From the NCBI GenBank assembly GCA_015345905.1, contig JADDTR010000009.1, forward strand, positions 558,001 to 622,000: a stretch of 64,000 bases of DNA, given 5' to 3'. The stretch's first letter is position 1; each line of letters opens with the position of its first letter. Of this stretch, positions 31,322 to 44,012 are shown piece by piece. Origin of the DNA: Aotearoamyces nothofagi (lineage: Eukaryota > Ascomycota > Leotiomycetes > Leotiales > Tympanidaceae). The notes beneath the pieces are model-generated. The model saw nothing but the letters and a program-made list of their open reading frames with translations. It searched no databases and was not told the origin of the DNA. The position numbers and the translations under genes are program-made.

Positions 31322-32419
31322 TTAAGCTTCTTCCTCTTCCTCTCCATCCTCGCCCATTTCCACGTCTTCCTCTACCGCCTCTGACTGCTTGTCCTTCTCT
31401 CCTTCACCGCCTACAAGTCGTCCAATGTCAATATCTACAGCCTCTCTGTAGCCATCGTACGAGCCTGATTCAAATCGCTTATAATATACATTCTGCTTCT
31501 CAGAGCCCATCGACTGCCATATCTTCGCCAGCTCCTGATCGACATCGTATGTGCCAGCCTTGATTTTCACGCGGTTTTGAACTTGCATGATGGAGCGGAG
31601 CTCATTGACAAAGACCTCAAAGGCGTTGCGGGGTCGTTTGGGAGGCACTGAGACGGGGCGTGCTGCTTCGGCCGTAACACCGTTTTGCGCGGCACCATTA
31701 CTGGCGGACGCAGGTTGGCTTTTGGGGGGAGGAGCGGAGGGTTGGGTAGAGAATGCATCGGAGGATGGAGAGAGAGTTGGCGCGTTGGCGGCTTGCGCGA
31801 GGTTGCCGGGAGCAGCATCAAGATTCGTGAGGAAGGATGGTTTTCGATGGCCGCGCTTTGTTCTGAGGGGCTTCTCCTTGGGCTGATGGCGATATTAGTT
31901 AGTAGAGTACTTCTGGCGGCTATGAGTGATGGTAGGGTGAGCGTTTTGGGGAAGGGCTTACGGTTGGCGGTGGACTGGGACTGCCTTCTGAGTCCTCGAC
32001 GTTTGTGCTTGTACGCTTGGCAAGCTGTTCAAGGAGAAAAGCACGCTCGAGGCGCATCTTCTCAATACCGCGCCGCATTCGCGAGAGTCGCAACGTTGCG
32101 GCGGAGTTGGCTTCTTCGACTTCATTCATGCGTTGCCGCAGTTGAATACACTTGCGGCGATAGGCTTCCTCCACCGATGGAGGCAGCGGCGGAGGGACGG
32201 CTCCTAATGATCGAGTCAGCATCGTTTTTAGAGTATTCAATGTGAGCGGGATGTGGTGTTATTGATGAAGAGCGTCATAGAGAGATTCGATAGGCTCATA
32301 AAGCCAACGTGAAGTAGAGGTTGCGCGACAGGTTGATCAAGGGGAGAAGCGACGGAATAGTTATGAAAGTCGATTGAACAATTCAAAGGTTTAAATTACT
32401 TACCAGTTGGAGGTGCCAT
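31322..32419 (-). CDS. NHP10: HMG-box protein, NHP10-like (272 aa)
   Basis: Minus-strand exons 32419-32404 (16 nt), 32203-31962 and 31882-31322; introns of 200 and 79 nt. Residues about 20-75 form a charged helix (EEAYRRKCIQLRQRMNEVEE...RLERAFLLEQL), a likely coiled coil. A proline/serine linker with basic KTKRGHRK-like text follows. The HMG box is at about 170-240, beginning PPKRPRNAFEVFVNELR, with KIWQSMGSEKQNVYYKRF. The tail is strongly acidic. Helix plus single HMG box plus acidic tail is the layout of the fungal INO80-complex subunit Nhp10, which binds DNA in chromatin remodelling. The gene is divergent from CCT8 with about 260 bases between starts. The HMG call is firm; identity as the INO80 subunit rests on layout and is less sure. 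Confidence 0.82.
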
Positions 32420-32680
32420 GACTGAATGATGATGGGATGCGATGAGTGAAAATTCGATCGCGAAAATTCAATCAAAGGTAATGAAGGAGCTGGCCTACTC
32501 AACCGATACTTAAACTTGACGCCTTTGATAGCTAGCTACGGGTGCTCTCAGCAGCCTTGTGGATCAGGCTCAACTTCGCGTTTCCATCTTTTTTCGAAAT
32601 CACCGACGCGAACGCGGACAGTGGTTGAGAACATTCATCTCCCTCACGACCTTTACACCTCCCCCGAAAAAGACTTCAAG

Positions 32681-34482
32681 ATGTCTCTCAATATACCAAG
32701 TGCGCCAAATGCCGGCCTGTTCAAACAGGGATACAATACGTAAGCGCCCACGATATATGAGCACAAAAATATCACTAATAACTCTCGAATAGCTATGAAT
32801 CTGAAGATGGAGCTGTCCTACGCAACATCGATGCATGTCGTACGATATCTGCCACTGTCCAAACTTCCCTCGGGCCTTACGGATGCAATAAAATTGTCAT
32901 CAATCATCTACAAAAGATGATCTTGACCTCTGATGCTGCCACAATCCTCCGCGAGCTCGATGTCGTACACCCAGCGGCGAAGCTTATCGTCATGGCAAGT
33001 CAACAGCAGGAGGCCGAGATGGGCGACGCTACAAACCTGGTTATTGTTCTTGCTGGAGAGCTTTTGAAGAAAGCTGAGGATTTACTCCGAATGGGACTCA
33101 AGACCAGCGATGTAGTAAGCGGATATGAGCGTGCTCAGAAGTTTGCCCTAGAGGCTCTAGAAGAGTTAGTTGTCGATAAGGTTGAGGACATGCGATCACA
33201 AACAGAGCTTGCCAAGGCTATTCGAACGGTAGTTGCAAGCAAACAGAGTGGCAGCGAGGATTTCCTTGCAAATATGGTCGCTGAGGCAGTATTGGCTGTT
33301 CTCCCCAAGAACCCCATCAACTTCAACGTCGATAACATCCGAGTGGTGAAGATTATGGGTGGAAGTTTGGAACAGAGCAAAGTCGTTAAGGGAATGGTCT
33401 TTGGAAGAGAGCCAGATGGATCAGTCAAGAAGGCTGTCAGAGCGAAGGTCGGCGTGTTCTCATGCCCAATCGACACCAGCCAAACAGAGACAAAGGGCAC
33501 GGTGCTACTTCATAATGCCAAGGAGATGCTGGACTTCACCAAGGGCGAAGAGAACCAACTTGAGACCGTGATCAAAGAGCTCTTCGACTCCGGGCTCCGA
33601 GTCATTGTTGCAGGGGCAACTGTTGGTGAGCTCGCCATGCACTACCTCAACCGTTATGGCATCCTTGTTATTCGTATTCTCAGCAAATTTGAACTCCGAA
33701 GATTATGTAGAGTTGTCGGCGCTACACCTTTAGCCAGGCTAGGAGCGCCTATGCCCGATGAGATGGGTAGCATTGATGTTGTCGAGACCTTAGAAATTGG
33801 CGGAGACCGTGTCACGGTGTTCAGACAAGAGAACGAGACAACAAGAACGGCTACACTTGTCATTCGCGGCGCAACCCAGAACCATCTCGATGACATTGAG
33901 CGTGCGGTTGATGATGGTGTCAACGTTGTCAAGGCTATTACAAGAGACCCAAGATTGGTACCTGGTGCAGGTGCTACTGAGATGCAGCTCATTGAGCGGA
34001 TACATGCATTCGGAGAGAGGACGCCCGGTCTTCCACAATACGCCATCAAGAAATTTGCTGAGGCATTCGAGGTTATTCCAAGGACCTTAGCAGAAAGTGC
34101 TGGTTTGGATGCTACAGAGGTACTGAGTCGGTTGTACACAGCCCACTCTAAGAAGTCTGAGTGGACCATTGGTGTGGATATCGAGGTAAGTTCATTGGCT
34201 GTTTTGTTAAATTACTTTCTAACATTTATAGAATGAGGATGGCAACGGTATATTGGATGCAAAGGATGAGGGTATTTTAGATCTGTTGATTTCAAAGAGC
34301 TGGGCTATCAAACTCGCTACAGAGGCAGCGAGAACAGTGTTATCGGTGGATCAGATCATTGTTGCGCGACAAGCGGGTGGACCGAAGCCTCCTGGACCCA
34401 ACCCAGTATGCCGCCCCTCCCCCACATGTTATGATAGCAAACGCGAAACTAATAGTGCAAACAGAACTGGGATGAAGATTAG
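32681..34482 (+). CDS. CCT8: Chaperonin CCT/TRiC subunit theta (547 aa)
   Basis: Exons 32681-32739, 32793-34185, 34232-34405 and 34465-34482; the last coding exon is only 18 nt and supplies NWDED. CCT8 is one of eight subunits of the cytosolic chaperonin folding actin, tubulin and many WD40 proteins. Group II chaperonin landmarks are present: TSLGPYGCNK (nucleotide P-loop region), DAATILRELDVVHPAAK, MGDATNLVIVLAGELL, the apical domain with ETKGTVLLHNA, and the equatorial VVPGAGATEMQL-type segment (here LVPGAGATEMQL). The C-terminus is PPGPNP-NWDED, as in fungal theta subunits. A cysteine stands where subunits usually have Met or Arg in GPxGxNK, a mild oddity. Length is normal. Confidence 0.95.
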
Positions 34483-34730
34483 ATGTTTAATGTCTAGATG
34501 CAGGTATGGCTATATTCGGCCTATGAACCGTGTAATATACAATATCATAAAAATATCCAAGACGGGCTTTATAAACAGTTGCGCATATGCAAGGCTATTA
34601 ATTCATCGTTTGAGACAATAAATAATCATTTCTCGATGATGGTAAGCATTGCATCATCGTGATACACTATAGCACATAAACATCCAGTTCGGTTTCAGAA
34701 GGTGTGCATGCTTGAGGTGTAATCCGGGTG

Positions 34731-34840
34731 ATTAATGATTTGATTTTGATTGATTTTGGAGGCCGAATCAAAATCAAATCAGTAAATCAGTAAATAAATG
34801 ATTAATCTGGTTTTTGTTGATTTATTGATTTATTTTCAAG
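34731..34840. repeat. AT-rich fold-back (inverted repeat) element
   Basis: Perfect 15-nt inverted arms, GATTTGATTTTGATT at 34737-34751 and its complement at 34766-34780, with a 14-nt loop. More ATTAAT and GATTTATT-type repeats extend the symmetry to about 34840. It may be a small MITE-like or decayed element; no transposase is near. Confidence 0.55.
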
Positions 34841-37375
34841 CACCCTGACTGGAGCCCCATCCAAAATGCCGCAGACCTTATCAGACCAGAATATTCTATA
34901 GTCTATATATATATAGTTTACTGACAGCAGTCGCAATAGCCATTTGCAATAGCGATTTGCGAGTTATAGGCTATCATTTTCGTTAATGGACGACTTCGCT
35001 TCGAAAATCGTTGTTAGAGGCTTAGAGCAAAAGCTGGTAATATGATATATAGGATTATGTGTTTCAGTTACACTACAGATAATTCCTATTTACCGTATAC
35101 GAGTGATACTGCATCAGCAGTATGCCTAGCGACGCAAAGACTTTAACAGAAGAGCAAATATACAGAGGGGGCCGTGTATATTGCTCGTGGCTTTATACCT
35201 GCGATTCCAGCAAGTGGTCCGTTCTGGCAAGCACATTACAAGGTAACAGAATGTCGGGGAGAGCGGCTCGAGCTTCTGCAGTGATCTCTTCTGCATGCTC
35301 TTGTTACACTTCCGGCGTCCTGATAGATCTCCCGTCGAAGCCTGGATATAAGTCGGCCACAGCGTCTATCGCTAAACGTTTCAGTCTGTAACAGTCGCGA
35401 AAGATGGCATGTATATACTTATACTTATATACTTATACTGTAGTACTCGCGGTCGTACAAAGTCTCTTGATTCCTATCGTGGTTTTAGTGGATCGCTAGA
35501 CTAAACAATCTCGATATTTTATCTGGGCTTCTGAAACTTAGTGTTTGACAGCGACGGCCTCGATATTCCCTAAAAACATTCAGGCTCTAAAGTATCTAGT
35601 TAGCTAGTAAATCACTACGTGTGCAAGAGCCAAGAGATATCATGCCAGCGCCAAGTCCAGAGAGAGTGCACGAAGGTAACAGGACAAATAGCAGCTGGCT
35701 GCAAACTAAGCAAGCCCAGGGATCAGTTATTTGCAAGAGGTTTCGATTACGATCTATCTCCCCCATTATCCTATCAATTTTATATACCCTCTTCTCTACC
35801 GTCAACGTTGCTACGGAGCATTAGACTGTATATTTCATATAATGAGGGTTGGCTGGCTATTTATTAATTATACCTTGTATCTCGCAATCGACTCCTGCAT
35901 CAGTGAAACGCTGGTGCAGCACCTATGTAACACTAAATAGTGATGTAAACAGTGAAGTGCTGCCATTTTGAAGGCACCTCAAGAATTCGACTTTGTATAT
36001 ATCACCTTACCTGCGGCTATTCAGGCCATTACCTACGCTTTCCCAGTGGTTCCCCAGTGCCTGGTGCCCTAGTGAAACACATCTTGGTGAGCCTTAGCGG
36101 TAGGATTCTTACATTCACTTGATCTTACACTTTCTGTCCATTTGTAATACAGCCGCCTAATCGTCGGTATACTTACTGAGTGGAAGCGCAATGGGCTACA
36201 GGCTTCTGATTAGCTCTCCAACGGAATTGTATAGAAGGTATATTCATATTGTATATTATTAATAGCTAAAGCCGATATATTATAATGGATAGCTTTTATA
36301 GTAAAAATAAACTATTACCGTGATCATTGTAGAAGGCTTATCGATTTTCATCGGTATATCAGAGTATATTGACATTATATTGCAATTTGGCGATTGATAC
36401 ACTGTCCCTTGGTGATTATAAGCCCTGGAGAGTGCTGAAATGAGTATCATGTGCGTAGCCCGTTGCGCTTACACTGATCACTTACACTGATCACCGAAGG
36501 TGTGTCAGTATACTGACGATAAACGATTGTAACCACGGAAAACTACAACCAAAGAAACACAACCACAAGAGAGCCCAAATCATGTCTCCTCATAATCCAT
36601 CTTCGAGATATGCAGTAGCTGTCGGATCGCCAGCATAGTCGTATACAATATTCGATGGCTAGCCCAACTTATCCCCAATACTATATATGACGGCTTGGGA
36701 ACCATTGGCGAACATAGACACATAGTAGCCACATAGATGATAGATTGTGAAGTTTTTGAAGTGATCGGTTTTTATCAATCTAGCTGTTATCTAATAAATA
36801 TGCAGCAAACGCCAGTTGCACTTCGGAGCTCAGCGACCAATATCATTGTCGCGTTTAACGCATCCGAACCACCGGGCTCTGGAGGTTTAGTTGTGTCAGC
36901 CAATAACTCTTGTAAAGTTATCATTGTGAACTTGCTACGTACCCGGGGATTTGTCTTGATGTTGTCGTAGAGGGAGTAGGAACTGTTGAGCGCTTCGTGG
37001 AACAGTTTCTTGATTATCGGCCATTGCGAAGTGCTCGCGATGGTAGAAATCAGGATTGTGATTGCCGAGAGCTCGTACCTAGACTTCACTATCGACGTTA
37101 GTATTTATGCCTATATTGAGTATTGATTATAACATTATATAACAGCTGGTGATAATTGATACTAAGACAATCCGAAAGGTACCTACTTAGAGCACGATAC
37201 AGCCAGAGAATCAGACCCAGTGCTAGCATTAGAAGCCTATAACTAGCAAGTTCGATGAAAATACTGCAGGCAGTATTTACTGTAGGAGATCATGTTGGCT
37301 TGTGCCAGAGCGGTTTGTAAGATCGTTATTCGTCATGATCTTTTTGCAGATTGAGTTGTTCTCGCGAGTCTCTTG

Positions 37376-37430
37376 TCGTGGCTTGTGGCTTGTGGTGGCT
37401 TGCCGTGGTTTGATGTGGCTTGTCGAAGAC
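37376..37430. repeat. Degenerate GTGGCTTG direct repeat
   Basis: Five or so imperfect copies of GTGGCTTG separated by zero to a few bases in a gene-free area. No function apparent. Confidence 0.5.
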
Positions 37431-38328
37431 TTATTGAAGACTTGATATTTTCAGCAATTAAATGCAGCAAAGGAAGTCGCAGATTATTAAGAATGAGACC
37501 TTCAACTTATGTCTGGTCGAATTTGAGGGAGTATATGTTGAAATCTGAGGGCCAGTACCGGTCATTCAGTCCATGCCTTAGGCGGCAGTAGTAGCGGGAG
37601 CCACCATAAGTGGTATTCCCACCAACCTGTAAACCTAAGCCTTAAGCAAGCAACCACAAAATCAGGCACATCACTACAAACACCGCAGCCCACTACTTGG
37701 TGTATAATTGCAACAGTATACTAATATACTAGACCAGAAGTCCTGCTAGACTCAAACAAGCCACTATCTAGCAGAAGATCTTATATAGCATAGACGATAG
37801 GCAAAGCAAAGCTCGAAGCAATCTTTTGAATGAAGGGGGACTTTCTGCTCTGCGGAAAAAATATGGCCTAATAGCCCCTATCCATGTCCAACAAATTAAT
37901 CCAGTCATTACGGCGTAGCAAGGCTTTCTTCTATCACCTGTGCCACATTATCCTGGCTCTGCCCTCGGAAGTGCAAGGGATATTGACATGGGTTTCTACC
38001 ACAGATTGGTACTTTTTTCATTCTAAATCTACCAAAATCCATCAGAAATCAATGCTGTAAGTCGTCACAAAGGTCTTACAGTCCGTGTTATATTAGGATT
38101 TATTTGGGCTCGTTTCTATGGGCGAAAACGCCCACAGTACTCAATTATAGCCATGTTGGGGAAGCATTCCGTGCCGTCCGTCTACCATGTCCAGCTGAAC
38201 TGATATCTTGCCTTCTATGTAAGAATTGAAACAGAAAAGGTTGCCTAGTTCGCCTGGTCTTGTCGGGTGCCTTTTCTACCTCCCTTTTCCTCCAAATATA
38301 AATTGAACTTATATATCTGTCTCAAAGG

Positions 38329-40189
38329 ATGGAAGAAGAGTCATTACTATCTGAGATGATGATGATGATGAGTCCACAGCGCAAAAAGCCAGCAATAGCA
38401 CTGAGTAAGGTTCCCTCGGTCAAAGAGCTCTGCGACAAGCTTGACTTTCAAAGAGCTTCGTCACGAGATACAACTGTCTTCACCGATGCTACACACGCAT
38501 GGCGGAAAGCATATAAGTCGGCGGACGGCCGATTAGGATCTAGCTTTATGGATTGGAATTCACCTTCAGTGCAGCAAGACCTGACAGCAATGACCATCGC
38601 TTTCCTTGACGAGGCTGGGAATGGAAAACGCTTCTGGTCAAGCTCCAGACGTTGGGTGGGCGAAGGAAACTTACAATACCCGCAAGATAAGTCAAAGTAA
38701 GATAATGGGCATAGATTGAAAGGATACCACAGGCTGACAAACCAAGAATCATAGAGCTGTTAAAGCAGCTCTTTTGGAAGCAGAATAAGTATGCAATGAA
38801 TAACCTAACTTACGGACCCAAGCGCGACGACTCCAAATCTAGAGACAAATCGAGAGACATGTCAACACCTGCTTGTCAACAACCAGATGAAAGTGTCGCT
38901 TCTTCTTCTCCAATAATACTGAGTTACAAGACTTCAGAGCCGAGGTGGGAGATTTCTTAAAAGCCCTTTCTTAACCGCTCTGTGAACCACTGACTTATAT
39001 TTATTGCAGCAGAGGATTTGGTGCCGTGCCAGCAGAAAAGCTCTCCATTACCGACCGTAGAGCTATATCACTGCAATATGATGATCATGAAGAATTACAG
39101 GATGGCACATACGGTGTATCATTAGCTCCTCAAGAATCGATGACCAACCGCAGCCCTAGTCGTTCAGTCGGATTCGATATATTTGACGTCCCTGAAGATT
39201 CTATATTTTCAAACGTTGAAAAGGTATATTAGCTAATCGTCGATTTATGACTTGAAAAGGCTGTGAAGCTAATAAACATATAGAACACCACAGGTCATGA
39301 AGACAACAGAGCCGATCCTGTTACGAAACCACCTCCTCGGCAAGCTTTTTCTGAGCAAACTGCAGATGAAGGCTCTTCTAGTAAAAGGAAAAGAGGGCCG
39401 GTGTACTACGGGAGACAAAAACGGCATTACAGGAAGGCTACAGAGTATGCAAAGAGAACATCTACCCGTCTACACGGAGTTGCAGAATCAGTTGAATATA
39501 ATACCTCGCACGAAACCCAGCCCTCTTCGCAGCAACAGTCAGAGGGATCCGAGCGTACATTTGTTCAGTCAGATTCAGACCATCCGATGTCTTCTACCAT
39601 AAACGACAAAATCAACAACGCCTCCTTAGTTGATCGTTCCAGGTCCAAAAAAACCCAGCGTGGCACAATGACTTCTAACATAGATAAAGCGGTGGACAAC
39701 AATCTCATACATCGGTCCCTATATACGTCAATGATACCTCCACCAGCAGCCCACAACCATCCACATGAATCCGAAGAATCAACCATAACAACCAGAGCAA
39801 GGAACAACACTATAAAGCCTCGAGCTCCTGTTCGCGTTGAGCTCTGGATCATCCTCCGCGAGCCAAAACACATAGAAGAGCGATGGCACAACGGGAAATT
39901 TGCCGGGAAATCGCTCTCGGTCTTCATATCCGAGGTGTCCAACTTCACCCAAAGAGGCCACATCGAGAAGCTGAAGCTGAAGCTTAAGACCTCTCGCGGA
40001 GAGACGATCATCTCTGTTGAAAACGGAGCCGAGAGCGACTGGGAGTCGTCGAAAGTCAGGTTCAAGAACAAGATGAAGGAGGATGGCGGTGCGTCTTTCG
40101 AGATTGAGATTGAACCTACCTATAGCGAGCAGGGCTTCGAGGAGGATGCGCTAGATGTGGTGGCAGACGATGACCGGTATGATTTCTAA
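38329..40189 (+). CDS. Unrecognised fungal protein with conserved-looking C-terminal domain (560 aa)
   Basis: Exons 38329-38696, 38747-38944, 39013-39223 and 39284-40189; introns of 50, 68 and 60 nt. All phases agree and each junction keeps a hydrophilic coding style, so the gene is credible. The N-terminal 190 residues include a methionine run and an apparently helical segment (SVKELCDKLDF...RRWVGEGNLQY). Residues about 190-440 are disordered, with a basic KRKRGPVYYGRQKRHYRK patch that could act in nuclear import. The last 120 residues look folded: VELWIILREPKHIEERW, KSLSVFISEVSNF, HIEKLKLKLKT, SVENGAESDW. An acidic end, DVVADDDRYDF, closes it. Acceptor 3 is a tandem CAGCAG, so one serine may be included or skipped. 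I do not recognise the family; a nuclear role is a guess from the basic patch. Confidence 0.72.
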
Positions 40190-41998
40190 GCTGCGATATA
40201 TAGGTCTGATAGGAGGGTGTTGGAATATCTTATAGCAGGTCTATAGGATAGGTCTTTAGTTATTTCTCTAGGGTTTAATATATTGGGTAAACGTTTATGC
40301 TACAGAGAAGTGATATATGCAGCAGTAATAGCAGGATGCACCTCCGATACTATCAAAGTGTAGACTGGCCGGAAAGAACTAGCGATCAAGGTTTAGGAGA
40401 TTGTATCTAGGCCAAAAAAACATGCAATTATCATGGAAAATGCATTTTAATCTTCATTGATATCTTTAGAGGTTTTATGAGCGCATGATTCTCAGAATAT
40501 TCAAATACTGGATTTCGGAATTTAAATAACTAATTAGTTATCGAATTCAATAATTACAAAACCAAAACCCTACTCTTCCCACTCCTCTCCGCTCTCTAAT
40601 TACAACCAATCCCTCACAAATTCAGGCAGGCAGCCTGTGCAGACATCACATTCCCAGATCCCTCTATCAACGTCTCGACTTCCCTCTCTAACAAATCTTT
40701 TACCGAGAAAGACCACAAGGATTTACATCGTAAGAACATCCAGCGCAAAACGTCGCAAGCCACACAAGATAGCATAGCTATATCTGTATCTCTAGTCCGC
40801 AAGAAGAGAATTTTCGAGCCATAGAGGACAGTACCATAGCCATCTTCGAAAACCCTCTTTACCCGTACCCCTATCCAGTTCTATAGTCCAGCCAACAGGC
40901 ACCTGCCTTTCCGCACCGCAAATATTGAGCTTCTCGTAAGATTGGCTCGCTCATTGGGTCCTTGGATAGGGCACTGCAGATAGATACATCAACGAAGAGG
41001 ACCCAAAAAAAAAAGACATTCTGACGCACCGATACAGGTGTCCGTAGTGCCGCAATAGCTACGAGATAGATGGCGAGATAGATAGAAAAAAAAAGCAGAT
41101 GGAGACACGGGCTCACTGCCGTCAACGACGAGAGGCCCGGATGGAGGAGATGTGCGATTCCTCAGATTGTACACAGTGCCGAACAAGTCTGATCAACTAT
41201 AATGGATGCTCGATACAGTAATTGGCAGCCCGGCCGAGCACGTTTATCCTAGATTGGGCTGTACGGAATTTGACAGGATTCCTAATTGATTATGGAGTCG
41301 AGGCTGAGAAGATATCTTTGATTTCGAGGATTTACGCAAGTCAACGACACAAAAACCGTTAAACAAGTATACATTTTTAGCAGATAACACATGACTGAAT
41401 GATTAGCCTGCGATAATTTTGTACAAGTCACGAGATATGGGTCAGGAAAGAGTTCTATGATCCTCTTGAATTCATCGATTTCATTCATGTACACACAGTA
41501 GGCGGCCTGCCCTGTAATTACGCCTTTGCCAGCCTTGAGCCACCTGGCCCGTGAACGCCATAATTGCAAAATCCCATTCCGAGGTACATGTACCACTACC
41601 ATCGCTGATTGACATCGCTGATTGACGTCATGGAGTTCCGCTTGCTTCTCCGATGAAAAATTAGAACAGATCTGCGAGAAAGACTCGAGACGTATTGTTA
41701 TGGAACCCTCCCGTAAACAGGATGCTAGACTGTCCGTAGACTATCAAAGGTACGCGGTGAACAAAAGCCTCGATGTCAGATCTAAAAAGCCGCAAGACAA
41801 ATTAAGATCCACGTGCACAAGACGAAACCCTCCCGTAAACAGGATGCTAGACCGTCCGTAGACTATCAAAGGTGACGAATGTGATCGAAGAAATCTTTAT
41901 ATACTGATGTCGTGAGACGCGTCTAAGATCGAGTGGAGAGCCAAAAGGAAGCCTGAGAGATGATGGACTGTAGTGGTTGTGATATCAAGTCGAAACAT
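40190..41998. other. Intergenic with a 48-nt direct repeat
   Basis: About 1.8 kb between convergent genes (unknown 560-aa protein and histone H4). No gene supported. Two near-identical 48-nt copies lie at 41704-41751 and 41826-41873, and a 13-nt CATCGCTGATTGA tandem pair at 41600-41625. Short A-tracts occur near 41007 and 41088. Confidence 0.5.
41704..41873. repeat. 48-nt direct repeat, two copies
   Basis: Copies at 41704-41751 and 41826-41873 begin AACCCTCCCGTAAACAGG and end ATCAAAGGT; they differ at one base (T versus C). Period is 122 nt. They lie just past the 3' end of the histone H4 gene (stop at 41999). Confidence 0.8.
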
Positions 41999-42556
<558 letters not shown>

Positions 42557-44012
42557 GATGAACGGGTTGTGTGGTGTTGCGGGAGTGTGATGCTGATGAA
42601 ATAACACGTCTTATGGACGCGTCGGGGTGTTGTTGATGATTTTGGTTGATTGGCGGCTGATTGTAGTGATATCGTGGAGATGAGGGAAGAGAAGAGAGAG
42701 GCGAAGATGTGGGCGGCAGGGCGTCTTATACCAGGGAGGCTGCCGAGAACTGCGACGAGTGATTCAGGCTGCCTGTGGTGCGCAGAGCAGCGCTAGGCCC
42801 GGTTCGGCTGCGAGGACGGGCAATCTGGGCGTGTCTGCTGGGAGGCGAGAGGGCGAGTGGAAACGGGCTTCGGATCACTCAATGACCTGACTCCAGGACG
42901 GGCCAGGACGGGCCAAAACGGTCGAGCTTTCGGATTCCAGCGCGTCCCTTTCCACGCATGTTGATGCAGCGTCGGTATTGGCCTGGTGGCCTGATTTGCC
43001 GTGGCATCCAGCGCGTAAGCGAGCGCGGTGTGTCGGGCTGCCCGGATATCCACCCACTCACCGTCCGCCGTCCAGTCCGCCATGCGCCGCTAACGCAGCC
43101 GAGCGCTGGCTGACGGCAGGTGCCTTATCGCTGCTTATCTTAGCGTGCGCCCGTCTGGCCTGTCCGGGGCATTAAGCGACCACGCGTCGGGCCCCACGTG
43201 ACGTGGCTCGCTGCTTGCCTGCCACCTGCAACGTTGGCTACTGTAGTGTGGGAGGCTCTCTTATAACGACTGCTCGACTGCTCTTTCGCTCTGCCACACA
43301 CACACACTCTCTCTGCTATACGCATATCTGTACAGTCTTTTCTTTATTTAACCAAGTCAAGTGGCAACAGAACTGAGCTACGGATCAATGCAGATATCTT
43401 TCTCAGGGGCCTCTGTTGCAGATAGCAAAACCCCCAAGCAGGTATGCGTGTTAGGTAGCCAAGCGGCGACATGCGTTTACCAGGACAGCGTATGAATCGA
43501 GAAAAGTTGACTCTTTTGTGATAAACATAATGGGTGTTATGTTATTGTGCTTCAATTTGGGTGACTGCTCCTGCAATGGCTCGTCCCCGAAGCCGGTGTA
43601 GAACTGCTTGGCCAGTAATCAACGACATGCATTTTTGATCAGAGTACTACGTATTTTTTTTAAGTTTAAGCTGCTGTTGGATTCCATAAAGAGCTTCGCT
43701 GGTTTCCAACGCCCTGAATGGATGTAGCCCATTTGCACGCGGCTGCCTGCACCATCTCGAACCTTTGAGCTCGCTTGCCAGCGTCATTCACTCCACAACC
43801 TCGCACAGAACTCACGTCAACCGGTGTAATTCCACGGCAAAACAACATCAAAGGCAACGCCACAGCTGTCTATTTATTCAGGACTCTGCACTGCTTTGTC
43901 AAATCTTTGGCTAGCAGAGGCGGCCCTGTCAATATATCTAGTGACTCGTTCTCATATCGTGAGTCTACTGCTCAACCTCACCTCTCGAATTTCACTCAGA
44001 TCCTCATCTACG
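42557..44012. other. H4 promoter and GC-rich spacer
   Basis: About 1.5 kb between divergent H4 and coiled-coil genes. GC-rich from about 42740 to 43260. CCACGTGACGTGG at 43194-43206 is palindromic apart from its central base and contains CACGTG and TGACGT-type sites. A CA/CT run lies near 43298-43315. No gene supported. Confidence 0.5.

Larger units (their letters stand above)
34483..38328. other. Long AT-rich gene-poor spacer
   Basis: Nearly 3.9 kb with no gene I can support. It contains a fold-back element (34731-34840) and a repeated CTTACACTGATCAC pair near 36468-36495. There is also a degenerate GTGGCTTG run near 37376-37430. Open frames of 60-100 codons occur (35122-35391 plus strand, 36787-37089 minus strand), but none resembles a known family and base composition is AT-rich. 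Possibly decayed repetitive DNA. Confidence 0.5.

Noticed and set aside
35122-35391. 89-codon open frame
   Set aside because: Single short frame in AT-rich gene-poor DNA, no recognisable motif or splice extension.
36181-36224. tRNA-Arg-like stretch (GCGCAATGGG...GGCTTCTGATTAG)
   Set aside because: Resembles D-arm and anticodon parts, but no T-arm or matching acceptor stem follows; at most a relic.
36787-37089. 100-codon minus-strand open frame
   Set aside because: A classical GTACGT donor lies inside it, so it may be part of a decayed spliced gene, but neither reading resembles a known protein.
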